The notes: generated by a model not told the origin, from the sequence alone. 64,000 nt of DNA from Calothrix parasitica NIES-267 (GCF_002368095.1 NZ_AP018227.1:2357757-2421756); one strand, 5' to 3'. Shown: positions 26,291 to 35,720, counted from the stretch's first letter. Numbers and translations are program-made.

Positions 26291-27504
26291 TCAGTGACTC
26301 GTCATTGACGACATAAACTGAGCTTGATTATACAGGTCGTGCGTCCCACGATTCCTGATATTGATAGCCGCATTCAAATCACGACACAAGCTGGTATGAC
26401 ATACCGGGCAGTTATGCATTCTTTGAGATAAGGGCTTTTTCACTTTATGACCGCAATTAGAACATGATTGGCTTGTACCATTTGGAGAAACAGCTATTAC
26501 TTTCAACCCAGCATTTAAGGCTAACGCCTCGCTCCGCTAACGGCTTTGAATGAAAGTATATTTATAAACTGTCCCCATCCAGCATCATGTATAGATTTAG
26601 CCAATCTTGTTCTAGCAAGTCCTTTTACATTCAACTTCTCAACAGCAATTACATCATATTTAGATAGCAATTTTTTAGCTGTTTTGAAATGGAAATCTTT
26701 ACGGGTATCAGCTACTTTTTTGTGCTGTTTACCTAACTTCTGAATTGCCTTTTTGCGGCGATTAGAACCTTTTTTACGACGCGACACTTTGCGTTGTGCC
26801 GACTTTAATTTACGTTCCGATTTGCGTAAATATTTAGGAGCGGCAATTCGGGTATTATCCGCAAGCAAATAAAAATCGATAAGTCCAACATCAATTCCCA
26901 CAATATTTTCAGCATTGAAATCAAGTTTTATTGTTGGTACTTCTTTATTGTCGAGACTCAAAGTGACGTAATAACCCGTATTCTTCTTAGTAACGGATAC
27001 GGTTTTTATAACGAAACCATCAGGTATAGGACGATGAACAATTACTTTTACATCTCCAATTTTTGACAACGTAATTTTATTACCTACAAAATGATGTTGC
27101 TTGAATTGAGGGTAAGTAAAAGTTTTATATCTTCCCGCACCTTTGAATCTTGGTTTGCCAGATTTTTTACCATTACTATCGCCTTTGAGCCATCTATCAA
27201 ACGCAATCTCAACCTTTTTTGGAACTTCCTGTAATACCTGTGAGTGAATGTTTTTGTACCAAGGACGCTCTTTTTTAAGTTGCTTTAATGATGCTTGCTG
27301 ACTAAAACGGTTGGGTTTGTCTTTTAATTCTGGAAGATGACAAACAAGAGGACACTTATCAATAGAGCATCTCCAACGCTCGTACCAATCGAATCTTTGA
27401 GCTAATTCATAGTTATATTGACAACGCAACATATCGAGCGTGTTATCAATAATTTCTCTCTGCTCTTTATTTGGCTTTAACCGATACTGGTACGAAGTTT
27501 TCAT
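26291..27504 (-). pseudogene. tnpB: TnpB (IS200/IS605-type RNA-guided nuclease), frameshifted
   Basis: Two frames together give a full TnpB. Residues 1-about 317 (27504 down to about 26550) have the N-terminal OrfB helix-turn-helix part, the RuvC motif GIDVGLIDFYLL and the second motif AVEKLNVKGL. The frame then ends in a foreign VSGARR tail (stop at 26521). The last part (26506-26291) holds the zinc ribbon CSNCG...CPVC and the third RuvC motif RDLNAAINIRN. Between them, the conserved FKAxxAGLKV is split by about 23 extra bases rich in GTTAGC repeats, which shift the frame. Catalytic residues are otherwise intact, so inactivation looks recent. No TnpA gene is present. Confidence 0.88.
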
Positions 27505-27570
27505 TGATAATTCCTTGTTGTTCGACCTGTTTATATACTAACATGAATGTACGTCATTTAACCGTACAGT

Positions 27571-27747
27571 ATGAAGAAAAAAAGATTAGAGATAAGACTA
27601 AGTGAACGCAGGCTTAATAAGCTCAGGTTATATGCAGCGAGTAAAGATAAAACTATGACTGCTGTGATTGAAGAAATAATTGATTTGTTGGCATCCGACG
27701 AGATTGATAAAAGTCTTGCTGTCCTAAAAAACTCGCCAATAAATTAA
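27571..27747 (+). CDS. Small ribbon-helix-helix-like protein
   Basis: The protein has 58 residues from the ATG at 27571, starting MKKKRLEIRLSERRLNKLRL. The pattern is that of a ribbon-helix-helix (MetJ/Arc, CopG-like) DNA-binding protein: a basic beta strand (RLEIRLSE), helix one (ERRLNKLRLYAASKD), turn, and helix two (MTAVIEEIIDLLAS). It is transcribed divergently from tnpB, with 66 bases between starts, so both share a promoter region. It may repress tnpB or itself. This is inferred from position and fold pattern only. Confidence 0.7.
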   Translation: MKKKRLEIRLSERRLNKLRLYAASKDKTMTAVIEEIIDLLASDEIDKSLAVLKNSPIN

Positions 27748-27788
27748 CATTGCTATTTAGGACGCAAAACTTTTATCCTCGGATTCAT

Positions 27789-27817
27789 CCCACACCTCCT
27801 TTGCAGGTAGGTGTGGG
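27789..27817. repeat. CCCACACCT/AGGTGTGGG hairpin
   Basis: Perfect 9-bp arms (27789-27797 and 27809-27817) lie 42 bases after the ribbon-helix-helix stop, followed by ACTTCTCC. The 26258 hairpin is likewise followed by CTTCTC on the plus strand. It could be the other end of the tnpB element or a terminator. Confidence 0.55.
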
Positions 27818-27844
27818 ACTTCTCCGGTTATTGTTAAAATACCC

Positions 27845-28091
27845 ATGTTGGGTTACGACCCAACAAAAAATTATTCGTTAATGATTGGATATCTTTTTGC
27901 GTCTAACCCAGCCTACGTAATTTTTTTATCTTTTATCAGAAATCGGAAATCAGAAATCAGAATGTTGGGTTACGACTCAAAGGAAATTTATTCGTTAATA
28001 ATTGGATATCTTTTTGCGTCTAACCCAGCCTACATAATTTTTTTATCTTTTATCTTTTATCAGAAATCCGAATGTTGGGTTACGACATAAC
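27845..28091. repeat. Tandem duplication of a roughly 115-bp unit
   Basis: Two full units (27845-27961 and 27962-28071) and a partial third (28072-28091), each starting ATGTTGGGTTACGAC and containing GGATATCTTTTTGCGTCTAACC. The GTTGGGTTACG motif recurs at about 49924 and 52712. No coding. Confidence 0.8.
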
Positions 28092-28117
28092 AATCAAGAA
28101 CTAACCATACAGATTAG

Positions 28118-28695
28118 CTAATTGAAAACTGATTCAATGGGAGGTAGAGGATATTCGGTTAAATCAATAGTTACGTATTCTCTTCCAACATCAAAAATCG
28201 CCAGAAAGTTCCGGTAGTCACCGCACCATATATAGTACTGATAGAATTTTTCGCTTTCTGATTAAATTTCTGTGCTGCGACCATTTCTGCAACACATCTT
28301 CCCAAACCTACTTTCAGATTTTCTTTTTTGGCTTCCACTAACATTACTACAGGAGCTTTGACAAATAATTATTCTTTGGAACGACTGAGAATAAAATCGC
28401 ATATCCCGGTTAAACCCGTTTCAGCTTCAATATTGAATTCTTCCCCAGAAAATAAACTGATTTCATTGTTTAAAGCTTCTTTGACAGCTAAAAGTAGCGG
28501 ACAGATAATTAGTTCCGACCTTGCTTTATCTGTATTGAGTGCAATTGCAAGCTGTAAATTTTTACTTAGAAATTCTGCAATATAAGGACTGGGTTTAATT
28601 GGGTTCTCCGGTTTGGATAAAAAAGAAACTCCTTCTACAAGATTTAGATTAAAATCCTCAATGACTTCGGGAAGCGTAAATTGACTGTAAGACAT
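28118..28695 (-). pseudogene. Decayed conserved cyanobacterial protein, possible PD-(D/E)xK fold
   Basis: On the minus strand, MSYSQFTLPEVIEDFNL begins a protein type common in cyanobacteria, which I recognise only as a conserved hypothetical of about 200 residues. The frame is broken by TAA at 28369-28371, where relatives have Gln (SRSKE*LFVKAPV), so one C-to-T change explains it. It continues [19 protein letters not shown] and [20 protein letters not shown], then a one-base shift, then [18 protein letters not shown] and a stop. CDFILS followed by VEAK recalls a PD-(D/E)xK nuclease core. Two lesions mean it is inactive. Confidence 0.75.
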
Positions 28696-29117
28696 AAGAC
28701 AGGGAACAGTTATCAGTGAACAGCGAACAGTTATCAGTTAGAAGAACAAGATATTTAAGTAGTTAAACAAAATTAATTACACATTGTCATTGCGAGTGGA
28801 ACGGAGTGAAACGAAGCAATCGCAAGGGCTGCTATTACTTCGCACAGCGAATAATGACGGTAAATATTTTTGTTGACTTATTTATTTGAATTACCTCTTC
28901 CCCCTCTCAATTCAACAGCGGTAATTTTCTAACGAGATAGAAGTAAAGGTGTCCCAAGTATTCGGAACATCTTTTTTTATTCATCTTTACTCAAAATGCA
29001 TAAACTCCTGTAACCCACCTCTATCAAATAACAGAGCGGTTGAAACAAACAAGAAAAAAACCGCACATATCAAATTTTTAACTTAACTAATACACATCTT
29101 CTAAGAGGTATCTTGTC
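28696..29117. repeat. Gap with CAGTTAT heptamers and TGTCATTGCGA palindrome
   Basis: GAACAGT/TATCAGT units lie at 28706-28740. An imperfect palindrome from TGTCATTGCGA to TCGCACAGCGAATAATGACGG (about 28784-28862) is related to the inner part of the MITE at 10398. The remainder is the promoter region of the oxidase gene. No gene is seen. Confidence 0.6.
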
Positions 29118-30629
29118 ATGGAAACCAAATTTATGTTGCAAATGTCCGAACTAGCTAACACCGAAACCAAAAAGCATATCACCGTCTTGGGTGCAGGAGT
29201 TGCTGGTTTAGTTGCTGCTTACGAATTAGAAAAAATGGGTCACACCGTTGATATCATGGAAGCTTCAAATCGTATCGGCGGAAGAATTTGGACTCACCGT
29301 TTTGGGGAAGAAAAAGACGCTCCTTATGCAGAACTCGGAGCAATGAGAATTCCTAGCGACCACCAACATACTCTACACTATGTTAGAGAAATGGGTTTAG
29401 CTGATAGACTTTGTAAATTCGTCACGGTATTTGAAGAACAAAATGCTTTCATTAACGTTGAAGGTAAAATTTTCAAGATGAAAGATGCTCCTAGAATTTT
29501 CCAACAACGTTACCAAGGAATCTTTACAGACGAACGTTACAGCGAACAAACTAGATTATTTGCAGCTTGGTTGAAAACAATTGTCGATACTATCTCTCCC
29601 GGTGATTTACGAAAAAGTTTGGATTCGGATTTAAAATCCCATTTAATGGATGAGTTGGAAAGATTGGATTTATCTCCATATTTCTTGGAAGACGGTGAAA
29701 AGATTGATTTACAACGCTTTGTCAAAGAAAATCCCGGTTTTCGCGCTCGTTGTAGTAAGGCTTTAGATATGTTTTTGGGTGATATTGTAGTTGAAACAAG
29801 TTCCGATTTATTACAAATCAAAGGTGGTACTCAACTTCTAATTGACCGTTTGGTTGATTCTGTGAAAGCTGAAATTAACTGTAATCGTCCAGTTGTCGGA
29901 ATCAAGGTTAAAGATGGTTATACTCAGATTGATTATTTAGAAGACGGTGAAAGAAAAACTCGGAATTGTGAATACGTTCTTTGTACAATTCCTTTTACCG
30001 TGATGAGAAAGATGGAATTAGAGGGATTTGATTCTAGAAAAATTGATTCTATTCACAATACAGTTTACTGTCCGGCGACAAAAGTTGCTTTCCACACCAA
30101 AGAAAACTTCTGGGAAAAGCAGGGAATAAAAGGTGGTGCTTCTTTTAGCGGTGCTGGTGTTCGTCAAAGCTACTATCCTTCTGTTAAATTCAATCCAGAA
30201 CGCGGAAGTGTGATGTTAGCTTCTTACACAATTGGTGATGATGCTGACCGATTGGGTAATATGAGTGATTCGGAACGTCACAATTATGTAAAAGATGTTG
30301 TTTCCAAAGTTCACCCGGAATTACAACAACAAGGAATGATTCAAGATGTTGCTTCCATTGCTTGGGGTAATTATGAATGGAGTGCTGGTGGTTGTACAAT
30401 TCATTGGGATGATTCCAACCATACCGCTAATTATTTAGAAGCTGCTAGACCACAAAATAATTTATTCTTCGCTGGTGAACATTGTTCTAAATATCCCGCT
30501 TGGATACAAGGTTCGATTGAATCTACTTTAGAAGCTGTTTACGATATCGTTTCTCATAAAGATACCGTTCCTGTAAAAGTAACAACCTCGTCCAAAGCTA
30601 TTTCTAAGAAAGAACTTGTTACCGCTTGA
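29118..30629 (+). CDS. FAD-dependent amine/amino-acid oxidase
   Basis: The protein has 503 residues and belongs to the flavin monoamine oxidase / L-amino-acid oxidase group. The dinucleotide-binding motif VLGAGVAGLVAAYELEKMGH (about residues 21-40), EASNRIGGRIWTHRF and the substrate-side ELGAMRIP are present. The C-terminal FAD motif NNLFFAGEHCSKYPAWIQG completes the fold. It would oxidise an amine or amino acid to imine with release of hydrogen peroxide; the substrate is unknown. There is no signal peptide. AGAGG lies 8 bases before the ATG; in-frame ATGs 4 and 7 codons later are alternatives. The next gene on the same strand is a P450. Confidence 0.88.
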   Translation: METKFMLQMSELANTETKKHITVLGAGVAGLVAAYELEKMGHTVDIMEASNRIGGRIWTHRFGEEKDAPYAELGAMRIPSDHQHTLHYVREMGLADRLCKFVTVFEEQNAFINVEGKIFKMKDAPRIFQQRYQGIFTDERYSEQTRLFAAWLKTIVDTISPGDLRKSLDSDLKSHLMDELERLDLSPYFLEDGEKIDLQRFVKENPGFRARCSKALDMFLGDIVVETSSDLLQIKGGTQLLIDRLVDSVKAEINCNRPVVGIKVKDGYTQIDYLEDGERKTRNCEYVLCTIPFTVMRKMELEGFDSRKIDSIHNTVYCPATKVAFHTKENFWEKQGIKGGASFSGAGVRQSYYPSVKFNPERGSVMLASYTIGDDADRLGNMSDSERHNYVKDVVSKVHPELQQQGMIQDVASIAWGNYEWSAGGCTIHWDDSNHTANYLEAARPQNNLFFAGEHCSKYPAWIQGSIESTLEAVYDIVSHKDTVPVKVTTSSKAISKKELVTA

Positions 30630-30883
30630 ATAAGTTGTTCACCGGTCGGGTGTAGATTATCGATGAATCATTATCAGTTACCAGTTATAAAGAATAGCTA
30701 TTTATTTGAATTACATTAAATTAAATTAAATTGAATTGAAAAAGAAATCTGTATCTTACTTCGATGGAATACAGATGAAACTCACCCCTTCCCCTCTCCT
30801 TGTAAAAGAAGAGGGGTTTTTGGAGAATGGGATAATAAAGAAAGATATTCCTTCTTATCGAGATAAACCAGGGAGTTAGTTTT

Positions 30884-32233
30884 ATGTCGAGTCAATTACC
30901 GAATTGCATTCCTACACCTTCTTGGCTGCAATTAATCAATTGGATATCCGACCCGATTAGATTTCAAAAGAAATATAGTCAGAAGTATGGAGACATTTTT
31001 TCCATGCGATTATCTGGAATTGGTTCTTCTGTAATTATCGGTAATCCCAAAGCTATTCAAGAACTTTTTAACCAAGATTCTAAATTTGATATCGGTCGAG
31101 CGAATGACCTTGCAGAACCCTTGATTGGAAAAAATTCTTTAATGCTAATGGATGGCGATCGCCATCGTCGGGAGCGTAAATTATTAATGCCTTCGTTTCA
31201 CGGTGAGAAAATTCAAGTTTATGCAGAAAAAATTATCGATATCACCGAAAAAATAGCCAATCAATGGAAAATCGGCGAATCTTTTATTGTCCGCTCGACA
31301 ATGCAGAAAGTAAGTTTAGAAATAATTTTGCAGGTAGTCTTTGGTTTAAGTGAAGGAGAACGCTACGAACAACTCAAACCTTTACTTACAAATTGGCTCG
31401 ATATGACCGATTCTCCTTTACGTTCGAGCATGCTATTTTTACCGTTCCTCCAAAAAGATTGGGGAAATTGGAGTCCTTGGGGAAAGATGAGACGTTTACA
31501 GCAACAAGTTTTTGATTTACTCCAAGCAGAAATTGAAGAGAAAAGAATAAAAATAAAAGCACAAACAAATAATCAAGGTAACGATGTCCTCAGCTTAATG
31601 ATGGCAGTTCGGGACGAGAACGGTGAATCCATGACCGACGAAGAATTAAAAGACGAAATGATAACAATATTATTTGCAGGTCATGAAACTACTGCCACAG
31701 CATTATCATGGGCTTTTTATCAAATTTATCAAAATCCAGATGTCATCGAAAAATTGCAGTTAGAACTAAAAAGTTTAGGAGAAAATCCCAACCCCTTAGA
31801 AATTGCAAAACTTCCTTATTTATCAGCAGTATGTCAAGAAACCCTGCGGATGTATCCAGTTCTCCCGGTACTCTTCCCCCGTATCGCGAAATCACCAGTT
31901 AAAATCGCTGGGATTGAATTCGATGCCGAAACAGTTTTCATGCCAAGTCTTTATTTAGTGCATTACCGAGAAGACTTATATCCCGACCCCGAACAATTCA
32001 AACCACAACGTTTTCTCGAAAAACAATATTCCCCTTCCGAATACTTTCCCTTTGGTGGTGGAAGTCGTCGATGTTTGGGATATGCTTTAGCTTTATTAGA
32101 AATAAAATTAGTTATCGCAACAGTTATATCCAAATATCAGCTTGCTTCCTCAGACGATAAACCCGTCAAAATTCAGCGTCGTGGATTTACCCTCGCTCCT
32201 AGTGGTGGAGTGGAAATAATTCGTAATTCGTAA
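30884..32233 (+). CDS. Cytochrome P450 (CYP110-like)
   Basis: The protein has 449 residues. It has the oxygen-activation helix [19 protein letters not shown] (about residues 264-282), the ExxR of helix K ([19 protein letters not shown]) and the heme-binding loop [19 protein letters not shown] with the cysteine at about residue 397. The N-terminal [18 protein letters not shown] and general layout fit CYP110, the main P450 family of filamentous cyanobacteria, whose tested members hydroxylate alkanes, fatty acids or terpenes. It is soluble, and the start ATG has GGGAG upstream. The oxidase gene 255 bases upstream could be co-transcribed, but the gap contains a repeat. Confidence 0.92.
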   Translation: MSSQLPNCIPTPSWLQLINWISDPIRFQKKYSQKYGDIFSMRLSGIGSSVIIGNPKAIQELFNQDSKFDIGRANDLAEPLIGKNSLMLMDGDRHRRERKLLMPSFHGEKIQVYAEKIIDITEKIANQWKIGESFIVRSTMQKVSLEIILQVVFGLSEGERYEQLKPLLTNWLDMTDSPLRSSMLFLPFLQKDWGNWSPWGKMRRLQQQVFDLLQAEIEEKRIKIKAQTNNQGNDVLSLMMAVRDENGESMTDEELKDEMITILFAGHETTATALSWAFYQIYQNPDVIEKLQLELKSLGENPNPLEIAKLPYLSAVCQETLRMYPVLPVLFPRIAKSPVKIAGIEFDAETVFMPSLYLVHYREDLYPDPEQFKPQRFLEKQYSPSEYFPFGGGSRRCLGYALALLEIKLVIATVISKYQLASSDDKPVKIQRRGFTLAPSGGVEIIRNS

Positions 32234-32349
32234 TTCGTAATTCGTAATTAGTGAAAATGGTTGTTAAGAGAATTGGTAATGAGTAATGAGTTGTGAGTAA
32301 TTAGTAATAGACAACTGATAACTGTTAACTGTTAACTGATAACTGTTCA
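32229..32349. repeat. ATTCGTA and AACTGTT/AACTGAT heptamer tracts
   Basis: Three or four ATTCGTA units start inside the last codons of the P450 gene. TGAGTAA and AACTGTTAACTGATAACTG units follow, up to the convergent methyltransferase stop. The repeat tract thus forms the last residues (IIRNS) of the P450. Confidence 0.75.
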
Positions 32350-33129
32350 CTATTCCCTACTTACTACAAACCGATAACCAACATCATATTGCTTCTGCTT
32401 TCGTAAATATCCATATTCTTTATCCCATCTTCCCGTTTCCAAATCTTCTTGTAAACGCAAAACCCCAACATTCACTTCATCACCATCAATTTTCGCAAAA
32501 GAAGAAATCCCATTCCGAATATTGATATCTAAATACAACTCCGGTCTTGCCCAACCAACAGCAGCAAAGGAATCCGATAAATTATGAGGTAATCGAAAAG
32601 GACTTACGTTTACACCATTCCCCGTAATCGAATGAATTTCATCACTCAACTCGGGAATTGATATAAAAGTAGATTCAACATCTTTAATAAGAGAAGGAAA
32701 ATATTTAGTTAACCAAAAGCTTGAAATCATTTCTGGGTCGTAAGTAAACAAAATTATCTGACCGTTACCTACAACCCGATGAACTTCCCGCAATGCTTGT
32801 CGATAATCTTGGAAATGATGGAAAGCAAGCATGATTATCGCTGCTTCTGCTGCTCCATCGGATAATGGTAAATTTTCCGCATATCCATCAATCCACTCGA
32901 TGGCTGGATGAGATATTGCTTGATTCCTCATTGTCGCTGAAGGCTCTACCGCAATCACTTCATATCCATATTCGGCAAGAAAAAATGCATAAGAACCAGT
33001 CCCAGCACCAATATCTACAATTGTAGAAGCTTGAAAAGATTCCAAAATGTCTAATAATTTTCTCGCTATTCGCGGGTCGCTTCGTCTCGTTTTACCATAA
33101 TTTTTCCCAATTTTATCGTAAAGTGCCAT
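32350..33129 (-). CDS. Class I SAM-dependent methyltransferase
   Basis: The protein has 259 residues. The Rossmann-like SAM-binding domain shows motif I VDIGAGTGSYAFFLAE (about residues 37-52), the acidic residue after the second strand in VIAVEPSATM, and motif IV/post-motif LPLSDGAAEAAIIMLAFHHF, then REVHRVVGNGQIILFTYDP. This is the UbiE/BioC-like methyltransferase_11 type; the methyl acceptor is unknown. The C-terminal 80 residues are variable and might shape the substrate site. It converges with the P450 gene. Upstream lies a copy of a duplicated intergenic segment. Confidence 0.85.
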   Translation of the reverse strand: MALYDKIGKNYGKTRRSDPRIARKLLDILESFQASTIVDIGAGTGSYAFFLAEYGYEVIAVEPSATMRNQAISHPAIEWIDGYAENLPLSDGAAEAAIIMLAFHHFQDYRQALREVHRVVGNGQIILFTYDPEMISSFWLTKYFPSLIKDVESTFISIPELSDEIHSITGNGVNVSPFRLPHNLSDSFAAVGWARPELYLDINIRNGISSFAKIDGDEVNVGVLRLQEDLETGRWDKEYGYLRKQKQYDVGYRFVVSRE

Positions 33130-33897
33130 TCACCAACCTCAATCCTCGGAATCAAATCCAGCACTTACCCATTAAAACTAAAAAATCCAAGTTAGTCTCT
33201 TATCATCTCAAATAAAAATCCGAAATCACCATCTAATAAATAAAACTTGCTAAAAACTAAATATCAATTAAAATTCTGTATTCAAAATTTGTTACAATTG
33301 CTTTACCTTCATTTACATGAACATCGCTATTGACGCTATTCTCAATTAGCTTACGAGATTACAGGAGTTGTAGCCAAAATGTGATATTGTTATTTTGAGG
33401 GAAGCAGTTTAATCACCTCTAAATTTGACGTTAAATCACCTTCAAATAAACAGCAATTAACTTGACTTTTGTATTACGTTAGCGAAAATGCGTATTACAT
33501 AGTTCAAAAATACTCTACTTAAAACTCGAAGTTTATATCAATAAATATAAAGCTGAGTGTGATTTAAAATACTATCTCGACATTGCTATCGTATAGAGAT
33601 TGATAAAAAACGCTTTAATGAGATAATATTAAGCTATTTTTATTAATATAGAGGACGAATTAAACAAAGTCTTCAAACCAATCAACTACCAAAAGTGAAA
33701 GAAATGTAGAAGATATTTTACCTATATTTATTGTTGGAAATTGCTAGATAACCGTTAAATAAATATTTAACTGGTTGAGTTTGACCAGGTAAATTAAATA
33801 AGTTTTTAACAGACTAATTAACAGAGAAAATAGGATTCATGGGAATTCGGAATCCGCAGGAAGTTGAAAAGATGTTGAGACAGTTGGCTGAAGATGA
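33130..33897. other. Gene-free gap with duplicated segment copy 2
   Basis: No supported gene is seen. The segment 33266-33580 is the second copy of the one at 25519. Near the right end a 20-codon open frame (33839-33901, MGIRNPQEVEKMLRQLAEDD) might be the end of a lost gene, but it is too short to judge. Confidence 0.5.
33266..33580. repeat. About 300-bp duplicated intergenic segment, copy 2
   Basis: It is collinear with 25519-25815: AATTCTGTATTC, GTTACAATTGCTTTACCTTC, CATGAACATCG, CTATTCTCAATTA, CGAGATTACAGGAG, GAGGGAAGCAGTTTAATC, ACAGCAATTAACTTGAC and AGTTTATATC. It lies upstream of the methyltransferase gene at 32350. Confidence 0.75.
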
Positions 33898-34524
33898 TTA
33901 AGATTTTGATTCAAAACGATATTCAATTCTCAAACGCTTGGGAAATCTATTGTTCTTTTCGGAATAACTATTCCGGTTAATCTCATGCAATCCCAACTTC
34001 TGAAAATAATCAACTTCTTCCAAAGATAAAGGATAAGGTGGACCGCTTGGTTCTTCGGGAGTATCGCGAGTCACGGTGACAACTAATAAAGTTCCTTCAT
34101 CAGCAACTAATTGAGCAATGATTTCCATTACTTGTTCGCGAACCTTTAAAGGTAAAGATTGAATTGTTCTCGCTTCAAAAACAAAGTCAAAATTTCGTAT
34201 CCATTCTTGATGTAAATCTAAATCAAATAAATCGGCGACGACATAGTTAACGGTCGAATCGGGAAATCTTTGTTTACACCAATCTATTGCACTAGGAGAA
34301 ATATCAAAAGCCGTTACATCAAATCCTTTTTCGGCTAATAATTCTGCATCATCTCCCAATCCACATCCCACAACTAAAGCTTTTATTTTCAAACCTTTTC
34401 CAAATTGCGGATGTTGATTTAACCAATCTTTGAGATAAGCATTTGCTGTCATGTTCGCCCAAGGAACTTGCTTTGAATCTCCTTTGGCTTTTATATATAT
34501 GTTGTCGAACCAGTTTTCTGTCAT
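33898..34524 (-). CDS. Class I SAM-dependent methyltransferase (TPMT-like)
   Basis: The protein has 208 residues. It begins MTENWFDNIYIKAKGDSKQV, and PWAN near residue 21 resembles the PW motif of thiopurine-methyltransferase-like enzymes. Motif I is LVVGCGLGDDAELLAEKGF, followed by VTAFDISPSAIDWCKQRFP and the acidic YVVADLFDL. Such proteins methylate small thiols, halides or other nucleophiles in detoxification; the substrate here is unknown. It lies 89 bases downstream of the glutathione S-transferase gene on the same strand and may belong to the same detoxification unit. Confidence 0.83.
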   Translation of the reverse strand: MTENWFDNIYIKAKGDSKQVPWANMTANAYLKDWLNQHPQFGKGLKIKALVVGCGLGDDAELLAEKGFDVTAFDISPSAIDWCKQRFPDSTVNYVVADLFDLDLHQEWIRNFDFVFEARTIQSLPLKVREQVMEIIAQLVADEGTLLVVTVTRDTPEEPSGPPYPLSLEEVDYFQKLGLHEINRNSYSEKNNRFPKRLRIEYRFESKS

Positions 34525-34613
34525 TTAGATTTTAGATTTTAGATTTTAAACCGGTGGTTAAAACCGCATTTATATAGGCAAAGTCCAACGACCTGAACTA
34601 ATTAATTTATAAA

Positions 34614-35219
34614 TTACTTACTTATCCCAGGCATTTCAATAAAGTTGGGCAATTTTTTAATGCGATCGCACCATTGAATTATTGCAGGATATGGTTCTAA
34701 CATCACACCACCTTCGGGTGCTAGAGCGATATAAGGAAAACAAGAAATGTCAGCAATGGTAGGACGATTCAAAGCTAACCATTGATTTTCAGATTTACTT
34801 AAATGTTGTTCGATAAGATTTAAAATTGGCTTTGCTTTTTTCTGTGCTGCATTTACGTCAATTCCAAAACCAAACTTTGTACCTACTCTTGCATCAGCAG
34901 GACCGCGAGCAATTTCATTAGCTGCTGTTAATAACCATTGGGTCACTATTCCCATTTCAGCTGCATCGCTGGGAAACCAAGCTTCTCCACCATATTTTTT
35001 AGCTAAATAAACTAAAATCGCTTGAGAATCTCTCAAAACTAAATCACCGTCTTCCAATACCGGGATTTGTCCCAAAGGATTTAACTGTAAAAATTCTGGT
35101 GATTTATGCTCTTTACCTAAAAAATCCACCGGTACCAACTCGTAATCAATATTGAGCAAAGATAAAAATAAACGCACTTTATAGCAATTCCCGGAAAGCT
35201 CTAAATCATATAGTTTCAT
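34614..35219 (-). CDS. Glutathione S-transferase
   Basis: The protein has 201 residues. The N-terminal thioredoxin-like domain (1-78) reads LYDLELSGNCYKVRLFLSLL, with NPLGQIPVLEDGDLVLRDSQ containing the cis-Pro and the glutathione-contacting DSQAIL. The C-terminal helical domain (88-201) has NRPTIADISCFPYIALAPEG, the usual N-capping Asp motif. It would conjugate glutathione to electrophiles in the cytosol. The start overlaps the end of the VOC gene by 14 bases, so translation is likely coupled; both lie divergently from a TetR gene. Confidence 0.92.
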   Translation of the reverse strand: MKLYDLELSGNCYKVRLFLSLLNIDYELVPVDFLGKEHKSPEFLQLNPLGQIPVLEDGDLVLRDSQAILVYLAKKYGGEAWFPSDAAEMGIVTQWLLTAANEIARGPADARVGTKFGFGIDVNAAQKKAKPILNLIEQHLSKSENQWLALNRPTIADISCFPYIALAPEGGVMLEPYPAIIQWCDRIKKLPNFIEMPGISK

Positions 35220-35643
35220 TGTCGAAATAAGAGTGATTATCTTGTTGTGCAGTAGAGGGATAAATTTGGTCGAATTCTAATACGTTGCCATCAGGGTCGC
35301 GAATAAAACAAACTCGACGACGTTCTCCTAAATATTTTGGTCCTTCGGTAACTTGAATATTTTCTTGTTCCAATTTATTTAACAGTGCATCCAAATCATC
35401 TACAATAAAAGCTGGATGAGTAATTCCTGGATATTTTATCGGTTCATCCATCAGAATATTTTTATGACGTTTTGCTCCATTGAATATCAAATTCAGATAA
35501 ACACCACCATCTGAAACTAGCTCGCTCGCTTGCTCTTCCGGAAAATACTTCTCTTCAATAAATCCGAGTTTTTCGTAAAATTTTAAAGCTTCAACGCGAT
35601 TGCTGACGCGAATACCTACATGTTCGTAATCTATTATTTTCAT
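35206..35643 (-). CDS. VOC family (glyoxalase/bleomycin-resistance-fold) protein
   Basis: The protein has 145 residues with two beta-alpha-beta-beta-beta modules: IIDYEHVGIRVSNRVEALKF at the start and HPAFIVDDLDALLNKLEQEN, then RRRVCFIRDPDGNVLEFDQI at the end. The metal-binding candidates are His8 and the glutamate in VLEFDQI, with others in HPAF. Family members are glyoxalase I, dioxygenases or resistance proteins; next to a glutathione S-transferase, a glutathione- or aldehyde-related detoxification role is likely. It heads the operon VOC-GST, which faces the TetR gene across a 77-base region with two palindromes. Confidence 0.88.
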   Translation of the reverse strand: MKIIDYEHVGIRVSNRVEALKFYEKLGFIEEKYFPEEQASELVSDGGVYLNLIFNGAKRHKNILMDEPIKYPGITHPAFIVDDLDALLNKLEQENIQVTEGPKYLGERRRVCFIRDPDGNVLEFDQIYPSTAQQDNHSYFDNETI

Positions 35644-35648
35644 TCCCT

Positions 35649-35692
35649 GTACCGAACGTTCCGTACAAAGACACTGTACCGATTGTTCGGTA
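35649..35692. promoter_or_regulatory. Two candidate TetR operators
   Basis: GTACCGAACGTTCCGTAC (35649-35666) is palindromic except for one symmetric C/C pair, and TACCGATTGTTCGGTA (35677-35692) has perfect 6-base arms. The two share TACCGA and GTTC and lie in the 77 bases between the divergent VOC and TetR genes. This is the classic place for autorepression and control of the neighbouring operon. Assignment to the adjacent TetR protein is inferred. Confidence 0.7.
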
Positions 35693-35720
35693 GAATGTCA
35701 ATAGAGCTAAAAAGTAATTG

